A stretch of 64,000 nucleotides of DNA. It comes from Halorubrum hochsteinianum (lineage in GTDB: Archaea; Halobacteriota; Halobacteria; Halobacteriales; Haloferacaceae). Location of the stretch: positions 682,001 to 746,000 of the forward strand of contig NZ_CP098415.1 in the NCBI RefSeq assembly GCF_023702125.1, written 5' to 3'. Shown piece after piece: positions 15,247 to 24,273 of this stretch (its first letter is position 1; every line of letters begins with the position of its first letter). Under the pieces are notes generated by a model. That model made no database searches. It was not told the origin of the DNA and saw only the letters and a program-made list of their open reading frames with translations. A program made the translations under genes and the position numbers.

Positions 15247-16509
15247 ATGTCCACCGTCACGGTCGCCGACGTCGAGGCCGCCGCCGAGCGGGTCGCCGAC
15301 ACCGACATCGTCCAGCGCACGCCGGTCGAGCGGAGCCGGTCGCTGAGCGAGCGGTGCGGGGCGGACGTGCGCCTCAAGATGGAGCACCTCCAGCGCACCG
15401 GCTCGTTCAAGACGCGCGGCGCGTACAACGCGATCTCGCGGGCGCTCGACGGCTCCGGCGCGGGGACCGACGAGCCCGCGATCGAGCGCGTCGTGGCCGC
15501 GAGCGCGGGCAACCACGCGCAGGGGGTCGCGCTGGCGGCGGCGGACGCCGGGATCGACGCGACGATCGTGATGCCCGAGTCCGCGCCGGCCGCGAAGATC
15601 GAGGCGACGCGCGCCTACGGTGCGTCGGTCGTCCTCCGGGGGAACGCCTTCCCCGAGGCGATGGCGCACGCGCAGACGCTCGTCGACGAGCCCGGCGCGC
15701 GGTTCGTCCACGCGTTCGACGACCCCGACGTGGTCGCCGGGCAGGGGACGCTCGGGCTGGAGGTGATCGAGCAGGTGCCCGAGATCGACACCGTCCTCGT
15801 CCCGGTCGGCGGCGGCGGGCTCGCGGGCGGGGTGGCGGCCGCGGTCAAGGCGCGGTCGCCGGAGACGCGCGTGATCGGGGTTCAGACGGAGGGGGCGTCC
15901 ACGCTCTCGGAGAGCCTCGCGGCAGGCGAACTCGTGACGCGCGAGGAGCCGGACACCATCGCCGACGGGATCGCGACGGGCGGGCTGAGCGAACTCACGT
16001 TCGGCCTCCTCGACGAGCACCTCGACGACGCCGTCGTCGTGAGCGACGACGACGTGGCGAACGCGATCCTGTTACTCTTAGAGCGCGCGAAGCAGATGGT
16101 CGAGGGCGCGGGCGCGACCGCCGCGGCCGCGCTCCTGAACGACGACGCCCTCGGCGATCTCGATCTGGCCGGCGAGACGGTCGTCCCGCTGCTCTGCGGC
16201 GGCAACATCGACGTGACGACGCTGAAGGAGGTGGTGACCCACGCCCTCGTGGACCGCGACCAGCTGATCGAGCTCTCCGTCCGGATCGACGACACTCCCG
16301 GAACGATGGGGGAGATATCCACCCTGATCGGCGCGGAGCGCGCGAACATCCGAACGGTGCGCCACGAGCGCAGCCGACCGGACCTGCCGGTCGGCGACGC
16401 CGACCTCGTCTTCGAGGTGGAGACCAACGGGCCGGCCCACGTCGACCGCGTCCTGAACGCGGTGCGCGAGGCCGGCTACGAGGTCGAGTGGACGACGCGG
16501 GAGGCGTGA
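15247..16509 (+). CDS. ilvA: Threonine ammonia-lyase (threonine deaminase) with ACT domain
   Basis: A 420-residue PLP enzyme that deaminates threonine to 2-oxobutanoate, the entry step to isoleucine. The PLP lysine is K55 in SFKTRGAY; the phosphate-binding glycine loop GGGGLAGG is at about 188-195; the C-terminal LLCGGNID is present. Residues about 340-420 form an ACT domain (IDDTPGTMGEISTLIGAERANI), as in single-ACT enzymes that may be allosterically controlled. Catabolic TdcB-type use cannot be excluded. The following intergenic space holds structured repeat copy B. Confidence 0.9.
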   Translation: MSTVTVADVEAAAERVADTDIVQRTPVERSRSLSERCGADVRLKMEHLQRTGSFKTRGAYNAISRALDGSGAGTDEPAIERVVAASAGNHAQGVALAAADAGIDATIVMPESAPAAKIEATRAYGASVVLRGNAFPEAMAHAQTLVDEPGARFVHAFDDPDVVAGQGTLGLEVIEQVPEIDTVLVPVGGGGLAGGVAAAVKARSPETRVIGVQTEGASTLSESLAAGELVTREEPDTIADGIATGGLSELTFGLLDEHLDDAVVVSDDDVANAILLLLERAKQMVEGAGATAAAALLNDDALGDLDLAGETVVPLLCGGNIDVTTLKEVVTHALVDRDQLIELSVRIDDTPGTMGEISTLIGAERANIRTVRHERSRPDLPVGDADLVFEVETNGPAHVDRVLNAVREAGYEVEWTTREA

Positions 16510-16540
16510 GGGGCGGAGTCGATTACTTATAAGTCGAACT

Positions 16541-16858
16541 GCGGTGGCGCGTGCCGGCGAGCGCCCTGATAAGGGCGCGAGTCGCACGCGCGAGGGAGTC
16601 GCTGGCCCCGGAGCGAAGCGGAGGGTGCCAGCGACGAGGCTGGGGAGGAGTGAGGCGCGGTTGCGGTGCTGTGCGGGGCGGGACTCGAAGGGGCAGTCGC
16701 GAGGGCGAAGCACGCCGCAGCTAGCACCGCACGAGCGGAGCGAGTGCGGCGCGCAGCAAGGCGCGCGAGCCGTCGCGACTGGGGCTTCGGCGGTCTTGGT
16801 GTCGATCAGTCGGTTACAAGCGACTACGTACAGCCGAGCCACTGGGATTTCGGTGGAA
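16541..16858 (+). ncRNA. Structured dispersed repeat, copy B
   Basis: The core starts GCGGTGGCGCGTGCC. Helices seen: GCGCGTGC/GCACGCGC enclosing GCGCCC-TGATAA-GGGCGC; GTCGCTGGC/GCCAGCGAC; then the conserved GACGAGGCTGGGGAGG and GGGACTCGAAGGGGCAG segments; and a long hairpin closed by CAGTCGCGA (16694-16702) and TCGCGACTG (16773-16781). A tail unit ends in ACTGGGATTTCGGTGG. CTTATAAG (16526-16533) is only about 8 bases before the core, too near to place the full core on a transcript starting from it. It fills the gap between ilvA and cysS. Function unknown. Confidence 0.68.
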
Positions 16859-16977
16859 GCGATCGCGACGTTGGTCGCCGCCGTTGCCGACCGATCGATC
16901 GGCCCGACGGGGTACCCGCAGGGGTACTCTCGCTCGATCCGACGATTTAAAACGCTCACTCCGGCAACGACCTCGTA

Positions 16978-18453
16978 ATGAGTCTCGTCGTTACCGACAC
17001 CTTAGGAGACGAGCGCGTCGAGTTCACGGCCGACGGCGACGTCACGCTGTACGTCTGCGGCCTGACGGTGTCGGACGACCCCCACCTCGGGCACGCCCGC
17101 CTGTGGTTCCACGCGGACGTCCTCCACCGGTGGCTCGAACACGTCGGCTACGACGTGCGCCACGTCGAGAACGTCACCGACGTGAACGAGAAGATCACGG
17201 CCCGCGTCGGCGAGCGCGACGAGTGGGCCGCGGAGCGCGACGTGGCCGAGACGTTCACCGCGAGCGTCTTCGACGCGATGCGCGGACTGAACCTGAAGCG
17301 GGCCGAGGTGTACCCCCGCGTCACCGAACACGTCCCGGAGATCATCGACCTCGTGGAGACGCTGGTCGAGAAGGGGTACGCCTACGAGTCGAACGGCTCC
17401 GTCTACTTCGACGTGACGAGCTTCGAGGAGTACGGGAAGCTCTCGAACCAGGAGCTCGACGCGCTCGAAGCGCAGGGCGAACCGGACGAGCGCTCGGAGA
17501 AGCGCAACCCGTCGGACTTCGCGCTGTGGAAGGCGGACGGCGTGAGCGAGACCGCCGCGCGCGAACACGCGAAACACGACCACGGCGCGGAGACGCCCGA
17601 CGGCGAGACGTGGGAGTCGCCGTGGGGCGAGGGCCGGCCCGGCTGGCACGTCGAGTGCTCGGCGATGTCGACGACGCACCTCGGCGACACGCTCGACATC
17701 CACATGGGCGGCCGCGACCTGGTCTTCCCCCATCACGAAAACGAGATCGCGCAGTCGGAGGCCGCCACCGGCGAGACGTTCGCGCGCCACTGGCTTCACG
17801 TCGGCCTCTTGGAGATGGACGGCGAGAAGATGTCCTCCTCCATCGGCAACTTCTGGACGGTCCCCGACGCCCTCGAAGAGCTCGGCGTCAACGTGGTCCG
17901 CACCTTCTACGCCGGCGCGGCCTACCGCTCCGAGCAGGCGCTCACCGAGGAGACGATCGCGGAGGCCGAGGAGCGCTGGGAGCGGCTCTCCCGGACGTAC
18001 GACCGCGCGGTCGACGCGCTCGACTCGACCGACGCCCGCGCGAAGGCCGAGGACGAACAGCTTCGCGGGGCCGTCGACGACGCCCGCGAGGACTTCGCGG
18101 CCGCGATGAACGACGACCTCAACCTCCGGGAGGCGACCGCGGCGCTCCTCGATCTCACGGACGCGGTGAACCGGCACGTCGATTCGGAGCCGCCACACGA
18201 CTACCGCGCTCTCCGCGAGGCGGTGGAGGCGTTCGAGGAACTCGGCGGCGACGTGCTCGGCCTCCAGTTCGAGTCGCCGAGCGACGGCGACGTGGATCTG
18301 GCCGGCGAGCTGGTCGAGCTGATTCTGGACGTGCGCGAGACCGAGCGCGAGGCCGGCAACTACGAGCGCGCCGATGAGCTCCGCGACGCGCTCCGCGAGG
18401 TCGGCGTCGAGATCGAGGACGGCCCGGACGGCGCGACGTACCGGTTCGAGTAG
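16978..18453 (+). CDS. cysS: Cysteinyl-tRNA synthetase
   Basis: A 491-residue class I aminoacyl-tRNA synthetase charging tRNA-Cys. The HIGH motif appears as HLGH (residues 36-39), the zinc-site Cys27 is in LYVCGLT, with other ligands in WHVECSAM and FPHHENEIAQ, and the KMSSS loop is exact at 284-288 (GEKMSSSIGNFW). The C-terminal helical domain and the short tail ending YRFE are present. GATTTAAAAC about 27 bases before ATG 16978 is the promoter. The gene lies between two copies of the structured repeat in opposite orientation. Confidence 0.95.
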   Translation: MSLVVTDTLGDERVEFTADGDVTLYVCGLTVSDDPHLGHARLWFHADVLHRWLEHVGYDVRHVENVTDVNEKITARVGERDEWAAERDVAETFTASVFDAMRGLNLKRAEVYPRVTEHVPEIIDLVETLVEKGYAYESNGSVYFDVTSFEEYGKLSNQELDALEAQGEPDERSEKRNPSDFALWKADGVSETAAREHAKHDHGAETPDGETWESPWGEGRPGWHVECSAMSTTHLGDTLDIHMGGRDLVFPHHENEIAQSEAATGETFARHWLHVGLLEMDGEKMSSSIGNFWTVPDALEELGVNVVRTFYAGAAYRSEQALTEETIAEAEERWERLSRTYDRAVDALDSTDARAKAEDEQLRGAVDDAREDFAAAMNDDLNLREATAALLDLTDAVNRHVDSEPPHDYRALREAVEAFEELGGDVLGLQFESPSDGDVDLAGELVELILDVRETEREAGNYERADELRDALREVGVEIEDGPDGATYRFE

Positions 18454-18549
18454 GACGCGTACTCATGCTCTGCTATGGAGGCCGGTGGTCGGGGAGCGGC
18501 TGCCGAAGTGAGAAGCGCTCGTCGCTTTGCTGTTTGTAGTGATAGGGGG

Positions 18550-18867
18550 ACCACCGCCGAAGCCCCAGTCGCTCGGCCGTAGGTGGTTGCTGATAAATCG
18601 CCGATCGACACGACGACCACCGAAGCCCCAGCCGCGAGGCGGACAGACGCTCGCTGTGCTCCTCGTCGCTCGTTTCACTCGCTCCTGCGGTGCTTACTTC
18701 ACCTCTGTCCGCCTCGCGACTGCCCCTTCGAGTCCCGCCCAGCACCGCACCACAGCCTCACGCCTCCCCAGCCTCGTCAGTCGCCGTCGCTCCGCTCCGG
18801 GGCCAGCGACTCCCTCGGGCGTGCGACTCGCGCCCTTATCAGGGCGCTCGCCGGCACGCGCCACCGC
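18550..18867 (-). ncRNA. Structured dispersed repeat, copy C
   Basis: Core on the minus strand. The long hairpin is formed by plus-strand 18629-18647 and 18704-18722: 19 nt each, complementary except one position, which is a U-G wobble if the minus strand is the RNA but an A-C mismatch if the plus strand is. The apical GCGCCC-TGATAA-GGGCGC hairpin matches copy B. The GTCGC helix is largely broken here and the outer helix has one mismatch. The tail unit (63 bp) ends in the CTGGGGCTTCGG-type motif. The flanking 18454-18549 and 18868-18958 show no gene. Confidence 0.68.
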
Positions 18868-18958
18868 ACCGCTACATTCGTTTATTGGCTGTGACTGGCT
18901 GATCCGCCTGTTTAGACGCCTAATCGGCGTCGAGTCGTAATCTTCCGAGATCGGACTC

Positions 18959-19765
18959 TCAGTCTAACACGTGCTCGGTGTCGTACGAGCCGAGCACCTT
19001 CACCCACCCCTTGTCGGCGATGGCCTCGACGTCTCCGACCGCCTTCGCCATGTGGTCTTCGTAGAGGCCGGCGTCAACGTCGAAGTGGAACAGGTAGTCC
19101 CCGAGGCGCTCGCCGCTCGGGCGCGACTCGATCCGCGAGAGGTTGAGGTTGCGGTCGGCGAACGCCTCCAGCAGTTCGAGGAGGAGTCCGGGGTAGTTCG
19201 CGTTCGGGTAGACGATGAGGGTGGTCTTCCCGCCGGCGTCCGACCGCGCCGACTCGGGGGCGACCACGAGGAAGCGCGTCGCGTTCGAGGTGCGGTCCTG
19301 AATGTCCTGCGCGAGGATCTCGAGGTCGTCGCCGGCGTTGTCCGGGTGGCCGATCCCGGCGACCCGGGCGTCCTCGCGGGCGCGCTCGACCCCGCGGGCG
19401 GTGGAGGCGACGGCTTCGAGGCTCACCGACGGGTAGTTCGCTTCGAGCCAGTTGCGGCACTGCGCGAGCGCCTGCGAGTGGCTCGCGACGACCTCGAACC
19501 CGTCGTCCTGCGCGAGGAGGGCGTGGCGGATCGGGGTGACGACCTCGCGGGTGACCGACACGTCGTAGTCGGCGAGGGCGTCGAGGCTCTCCGTGACGGA
19601 GCCCTCGATGCTGTTCTCGATTGGGACGACCCCGCGCTCGAACTCGCCGTCGGCGACGGCGTCGACGATGGCGGTGACCGACTCCCGGAACGACACCTCG
19701 GCGGCGACGGCGCGCGCGGCGCGGTGCGAGTACGTGCCGGCGGGACCCAGCGTGACGGCGTTCAT
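18959..19765 (-). CDS. pheA: Prephenate dehydratase
   Basis: A 268-residue monofunctional enzyme converting prephenate to phenylpyruvate for phenylalanine synthesis. Markers: LGPAGTYSHRAA at the N-terminus, PIENSIEGSVTESLD (about 48-62), the catalytic-domain SNATRFLVV (TRF, about 165), and a C-terminal ACT domain with the ESRP phenylalanine-binding motif (LSRIESRPSGERLGDYLFHFD). Start ATG 19765 is preferred over the adjacent GTG because it fits the CTTTTCT box about 27 bases upstream. Feedback inhibition by phenylalanine is expected from the ACT domain. Confidence 0.93.
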   Translation of the reverse strand: MNAVTLGPAGTYSHRAARAVAAEVSFRESVTAIVDAVADGEFERGVVPIENSIEGSVTESLDALADYDVSVTREVVTPIRHALLAQDDGFEVVASHSQALAQCRNWLEANYPSVSLEAVASTARGVERAREDARVAGIGHPDNAGDDLEILAQDIQDRTSNATRFLVVAPESARSDAGGKTTLIVYPNANYPGLLLELLEAFADRNLNLSRIESRPSGERLGDYLFHFDVDAGLYEDHMAKAVGDVEAIADKGWVKVLGSYDTEHVLD

Positions 19766-19852
19766 CACCCCATCGTACCGGGGGCGGTGAGAAAAGCCTG
19801 CGGGGCGCGGCGACGTTTGGGGCGGACGCGCTCCGACGGGAGCCGAGGCCCG

Positions 19853-21031
19853 TTACTCGTCGTCCGGCTCGGTCGGCACGCCGCCGAGGTTCCCCTCGTC
19901 GTCGAACAGCTTGGCGCGGAGGAACCGCGTCCGGTAGCGGTTCGCGCCCTCCTTCGCGTCCGCCTCGCGGATCTCGTCGATCCGGCCGTCCGCGACCGCG
20001 TCGATGATGTCTTCCACCTGCTCCTTCTCGCTCGGCGTCAGTTCGAACTCGTAGGTGCGCGGCTGCTCGCTCTCCAGCCGCGTCCACTTGCGCGCGGCCG
20101 ACACCACCACGGAGCAGGGCTCGCGGCAGGGGAAGACGCCGTCGCCGCCGTCGACATCGAGGTCCGTGTCCTCGTCGTACCCCCACTCCCGTCGCTTCAG
20201 ACACTGCGAGTCGTCGCAGCACGCCTCCGCGACCCAGTTCACGTGCTCGTGGCCCTCGCCGCGGTCCCACGTCTTCACGACGCCGTAGATGCCGGACTGG
20301 CGCTCCATCGTCTCGCGCCAGTGGTTCACGTCCAGGTTCCCCTCGCGCTCGCGGTGCCAGTTGGCGACGGTCGCAGGGTAGATCGTCTCGACCGTCTCGT
20401 AGAGGTCACGCGGACCGAGGTCGGGGAACACCCACCCGCCCGCGAGCGACGGCGCGGTCTTCAGCGGCCGGTATCGACCCTTCTCGTCGAGGGTGACGAG
20501 GTCGCGCGCGTCGAGCGGGTCGTCGTGCGCCTCCAGCTCGTCGACGGGAACGCCGGCGTCGTCCGCGTGGCGCACGTCGTAGCGGCGCTCGCCCCGGTCC
20601 GTGACGGTCGCCGTGATCTTCAGTTCGCCCCACGCGCGCTCGACGCCCGCCGCGAGCGCCGCGTAGCGGGTCGCCACCGTCTCGCCGTCGGCGTCCTCGA
20701 TCCAGCGGACGAAGGCGCGTCGCGGCCCGAACTCGCCAACGACGCGCTCGAACGCGTACCAGTCCGTGACCGCCGGCGCGCGCTCGTCGAGCGCGGCGTG
20801 GAGGTCGCGCTCGGAGAGCCCGGTCCGGCGGTCGACGTCGTCGAGGACGTATCCGCCGTCCTCGTCGCGGGCGACGCCGAACCCCTCGAACCGGAGCGGG
20901 TCGCCCGCGTCGCGGTCGGCGAGCGCGTCGAGGACCGCGTCGAACGCGTCGCCCGGGAGGTCGATATCGGGGACCGCGGGCTCGTCGTCGCCCGCCTCGC
21001 CCTCGTCGGTCGCGGGGGTGGAGTCGGCCAC
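19853..21031 (-). CDS. DR2241-family protein with Cys-rich (Fe-S?) segment
   Basis: A 392-residue protein of the DR2241 type, found beside cobaltochelatase CbiX in haloarchaea. Function is not established; a role in cobalt insertion or corrin synthesis is inferred from this linkage. A Cys-rich stretch reads EACCDDSQCLKRREWG, then after about 20 acidic residues FPCREPCSVVV, giving five cysteines able to hold an Fe-S cluster or metal. The start is GTG 21031, two bases after the cbiX stop, because the open frame upstream is only the shadow of cbiX. The pair is clearly one operon. Confidence 0.78.
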   Translation of the reverse strand: MADSTPATDEGEAGDDEPAVPDIDLPGDAFDAVLDALADRDAGDPLRFEGFGVARDEDGGYVLDDVDRRTGLSERDLHAALDERAPAVTDWYAFERVVGEFGPRRAFVRWIEDADGETVATRYAALAAGVERAWGELKITATVTDRGERRYDVRHADDAGVPVDELEAHDDPLDARDLVTLDEKGRYRPLKTAPSLAGGWVFPDLGPRDLYETVETIYPATVANWHREREGNLDVNHWRETMERQSGIYGVVKTWDRGEGHEHVNWVAEACCDDSQCLKRREWGYDEDTDLDVDGGDGVFPCREPCSVVVSAARKWTRLESEQPRTYEFELTPSEKEQVEDIIDAVADGRIDEIREADAKEGANRYRTRFLRAKLFDDEGNLGGVPTEPDDE

Positions 21032-21033
21032 GG

Positions 21034-21903
21034 TCAGTCCCCCGTGGCGACGCGGGTCGTCTCGCGCACGTCGTCGAGCGCGGTGCCGAGGGCAGCGCCG
21101 GCGTCGGCCGCGCGCTCCAAGACCACGTCGGCCATCAGCGGTTCGGTGCCGACCGCGCCGGCGTACCAGATCCGGGTGCCGTCGACGGTCTCGGGCACGT
21201 CGTACCCCTCGGTGTGGTCCTCGCAGAGCCCGACGTCCTCCGGGATGTCCTCCTGAGTGTGGTAGCCGTCGGCGATAAACAGGGGGACGAGGACCACGTC
21301 GTCGCTCTCGAAGTGCTCGGGGAGGTCGTCGACCTCCGGGTCCTCGTCCATGTACAGCGCCTTCACCTCGTCGAAGCGGTCGCGCTCGGCGATCCGGTCG
21401 GCGTGGTACTCGATCGCCTTCGCCGAGTTCTCGTTGCGCTCGGTGCCGTGGCCGACGACCGCCAGGCCGAAGTCGTCCCCCACGTCGGGGTCGTCGGTGA
21501 CCGACTCGGCGCGGCGGACGATCACGTCGGTCATCGCGCGGTGGGTCCCCACCGGACCGCAGTAGTGGACCTCCCGGTCGATGTCCTCGGCGACGAGCGT
21601 GGCCTGGTCCGCGGAGAGGCCGTCCGACCCCCACTGCGAGACGTCCCACCCGTCGAGGCGGAGTTCGCGGGGGATCACCTGCTCGGTGAAGTACCCCTCC
21701 GAGACGAACAGCGGGACGACGTACACCTCGTCGCCCTCGACGGTGCGGAGCACCTCCCGGAAGTGCGGCTCCTCCTTCCAGAAGCCGGTGCGGACCTCGT
21801 CGAAGGCACCGGTGGCTCGGATCGTGTCGGCGTGGTCGTACGTCGGCGCGCTCGACTCCGGGTTGAGGTGGGAGCCGTGCGCGACGATGACGAGCGATTG
21901 CAT
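21034..21903 (-). CDS. cbiX: Sirohydrochlorin cobaltochelatase CbiX, two-domain
   Basis: A 289-residue chelatase that inserts Co2+ into sirohydrochlorin at the start of the anaerobic cobalamin branch. It is the long form with two repeated chelatase domains: the first begins LVIVAHGSH (His9) and the second LAVVGHGTERN (around residue 151). The paired VPLFVSEGYFTEQVIPREL and VPLFIADGYHTQEDIPEDVG motifs are the corresponding metal and substrate loops. Co-transcribed with the DR2241 gene, and about 17 kb from the late cobalamin operon. Confidence 0.9.
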   Translation of the reverse strand: MQSLVIVAHGSHLNPESSAPTYDHADTIRATGAFDEVRTGFWKEEPHFREVLRTVEGDEVYVVPLFVSEGYFTEQVIPRELRLDGWDVSQWGSDGLSADQATLVAEDIDREVHYCGPVGTHRAMTDVIVRRAESVTDDPDVGDDFGLAVVGHGTERNENSAKAIEYHADRIAERDRFDEVKALYMDEDPEVDDLPEHFESDDVVLVPLFIADGYHTQEDIPEDVGLCEDHTEGYDVPETVDGTRIWYAGAVGTEPLMADVVLERAADAGAALGTALDDVRETTRVATGD

Positions 21904-21964
21904 ACCCGTTCTGGGGCCGCGCCGCTCTTAGGGACTTCGGAGACTTCGGCGGGCCGGGAACGGG

Positions 21965-22477
21965 TCAGGACGCGTCGGACCTCGGCGCGGCGTCGAGCGC
22001 GGCCTCGACGATGCGAACCGCGTCGGGACCGTCCCGGCGACCGACGACGCAGACCAGCGCGTCCCCCGCGACGCCGGCGGCGACGACCGGGACCTCTCGG
22101 GCGGCGAACCGGCGGACGACGGCTCCGAGCGCCTCCGCGTCGACGTCCCCGGCCGCGACGACCGCCGTGTGGTCGCCGTCCGAGACGACGCCGGTGTCGC
22201 CGACGCGGAGGAGCGGAGCCGCTTCGTCGCCGAGGTCGGCGACCCCGACGCCGCTCCGCATCGAGACGGTCGTCTCACGCGACTCGGTCGCGTACGCCGG
22301 GAGGTCCTCGCGGAAGCGGCGGAGCGCGGCCGCGATCGCGTCCGAGTCGCCGTCGAGGTCGGCGGTCTCGGCGAGCCACTCGGCCGCGGCGCTGTGGTTC
22401 AGGAGTCCGGCGCGGAGCGCGTCGAAGACGAACGGGCGCGACCGGACGGCCTCGCGGGTGTCGGCTGCCAGCGACAT
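21965..22477 (-). CDS. Haloarchaeal conserved protein, unknown function
   Basis: 170 residues. The N-terminal 60 residues are helical (TREAVRSRPFVFDALRAGLLNHSAAAEWLA), followed by a segment with alternating strands and helices (TTVSMRSGVGVADL, TAVVAAGDVDAEALGAVVRRFAAREVPVVAAGVAGDALVCVVGRR) that looks like a small ACT-like alpha/beta domain. No catalytic motif stands out. ATG 22477 begins the conserved helix. It lies between the cobaltochelatase pair and the BCCT transporter on the same strand, but gaps of about 60-70 bases do not prove an operon. Confidence 0.7.
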   Translation of the reverse strand: MSLAADTREAVRSRPFVFDALRAGLLNHSAAAEWLAETADLDGDSDAIAAALRRFREDLPAYATESRETTVSMRSGVGVADLGDEAAPLLRVGDTGVVSDGDHTAVVAAGDVDAEALGAVVRRFAAREVPVVAAGVAGDALVCVVGRRDGPDAVRIVEAALDAAPRSDAS

Positions 22478-22545
22478 GCCTCCCGGTCCGCGGGCGCGGC
22501 GCAAGGCGGTTTCGGTCGCGGTCCCGCGCGGCGGGCGATCGCCGC

Positions 22546-24159
22546 TCAGTCGTCCTCGGCGACCCCGGCCGTCGGCGACCGCGCGGACTCCGACGACTGG
22601 GCGGACTCGGCGGCGGGCGCGGGGTCCTCCGCCCGCGACAGCCACCGGAGGAACCCGCCCATCGCGACGAGGCAGACGACCGCGAAGGGAGCGCCGGTGA
22701 CGATCACCGACGAGCGGAGCGCCGTCGCGCCGCCGACGACCACCAACACCGACGCGATAGCGCCCTGGAGAACTCCCCAGAACACGCGGTTCGCGCCCGA
22801 CGGTTCCCGGCTGCCGCCGGTGGTGAGCATGCCGACGGCGAGCGTCGAGGAGTCGGCCGAGGTGACGAAGAAAGTCGTCACCAACACGAGGAACAGGAGC
22901 TGCCACAGCTCTCCGCCGGGGAAGGCCCCGAAGATGACGTACCCGGAGACGCCGTCGCCGAACTCGCCGACAGCGCCGAGCACGTCGACCGCCCCGGAGT
23001 CCTGGAGCCGGATTGACGTGCCGCCGATGACGGTGAACCACAGCGCGGAGACCGCGGTCATCGTGCCGAACGCGGTCCCGACGACCGACCGGATCGTCCG
23101 CCCGCGGGAGATCCGGGCGAGGAACAGCCCGACGAACGGGGCCCACGCGATCCACCACGACCAGTAGAAGACGGTCCACGCCGCGGTCCAGCCGGGACCG
23201 TTCTCGACGCCGCTCCCGGTGAACAGGCTCATCTCGAAGAATGAGGTCGCGTACGTGCCGAGCGCCGCCACGCCGACGTTCAGCACGTCCGTCGTCGGGC
23301 CGGCGACGAGCGCCACGCCGAAGAGGAGCGCCATGACGCCGACGTTGAACACGGAGAGCCGCCTGATACCGCGGCTGACGCCCGCGACGAGCGACAGCGT
23401 GAACAGGAGGGTGATACCGACGATGACCGCGACGGTCTCGGCGTCGCCGAACGAGACGCCGGTCCGGTACGTCACGCCGGTGAGCAGCTGCGTGGCGATG
23501 AACCCGAGCCCCGTCGCGATCCCGCCGATGGTGGCGACGACCGCGAGCGTGTCGACCGTCCGGGCGACGACGCCGTCGAGTCCGTCCGGACCGAGGAGCG
23601 GGTACAGGGCGGTTGAGACGCGGAACGGCGCGTCGTGGCGGTACGCGAAGTACGCGACCGGGAGGCCGATCGCGAGGTACCCGCCCCACGCGCTGATCCC
23701 GTAGTGGAAGACCGTGTACGCGACCGCCGGCACCGCCGCCGCGCTCGACTCCGCGGCGACCTCCCCCGCGAACAGCGGCGGGACGGTCTGGTAGTGGAGC
23801 AGCGCCTCGACGGGGCCGAAGAACACGATCCCCGCCGAGAGCCCGGCGGAGAAGAACATCGCGACGTACGAGAGCGTCCCGTACTCCGGGTCGCCGTCGC
23901 CGAGGCGGACGCGCCCGTACTTCCCGACGAGGAGGTAGCCGGCCGCGAGCACCAGCGCGAGGACCGATCCGAGGTACAGCCACGCGAGCCCCTGACCGAA
24001 CCTCACGAACGCGGCGTCGATGGCGGCCGCCGCGCCGTCGGTGTCGGCCACGGTGTACGCGAGGAAGGCGAACGTGACGAGCGACCCGACGGCGAACGGG
24101 ACGGGATCGACCTCGGCGCGGAACGAGCGTATCGACTCGACGACGGAGCGTTCACTCAT
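22546..24159 (-). CDS. BCCT-family betaine/carnitine/choline transporter
   Basis: A 537-residue secondary transporter with about 12 membrane helices. The BCCT signature is clear: FFSAGLSAGIVFFGPVEALLHY (about residues 92-113), then the aromatic box helix VFYWSWWIAWAPFVGLFLARISRGRTIR (about 330-357), the region that coordinates trimethylammonium substrates. Family members import glycine betaine or related osmolytes with Na+ or H+. Which substrate is used cannot be read from sequence. CTTAAACC near 24194 gives a minus-strand GGTTTAAG box about 35-42 bases before the start. Confidence 0.9.
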   Translation of the reverse strand: MSERSVVESIRSFRAEVDPVPFAVGSLVTFAFLAYTVADTDGAAAAIDAAFVRFGQGLAWLYLGSVLALVLAAGYLLVGKYGRVRLGDGDPEYGTLSYVAMFFSAGLSAGIVFFGPVEALLHYQTVPPLFAGEVAAESSAAAVPAVAYTVFHYGISAWGGYLAIGLPVAYFAYRHDAPFRVSTALYPLLGPDGLDGVVARTVDTLAVVATIGGIATGLGFIATQLLTGVTYRTGVSFGDAETVAVIVGITLLFTLSLVAGVSRGIRRLSVFNVGVMALLFGVALVAGPTTDVLNVGVAALGTYATSFFEMSLFTGSGVENGPGWTAAWTVFYWSWWIAWAPFVGLFLARISRGRTIRSVVGTAFGTMTAVSALWFTVIGGTSIRLQDSGAVDVLGAVGEFGDGVSGYVIFGAFPGGELWQLLFLVLVTTFFVTSADSSTLAVGMLTTGGSREPSGANRVFWGVLQGAIASVLVVVGGATALRSSVIVTGAPFAVVCLVAMGGFLRWLSRAEDPAPAAESAQSSESARSPTAGVAEDD

Positions 24160-24273
24160 AAATGGGCGTCTACCGATCGGTGGGGCGCGATCCGCTTAAA
24201 CCTGTTTCTGAACCCGTTGAATCCGATATTACGGGAGAGGTTGACGCCGAATATTCGAGTATAAATACGCCGC

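Noticed and set aside
18473-18940. Open frames across the structured repeats coding for similar Arg/Pro/Ser-rich peptides (also in copies B, D and E)
   Set aside because: Related peptides appear in different frames and on either strand in different copies, with shifts between them, while the stems covary. The signal is structural, not coding.
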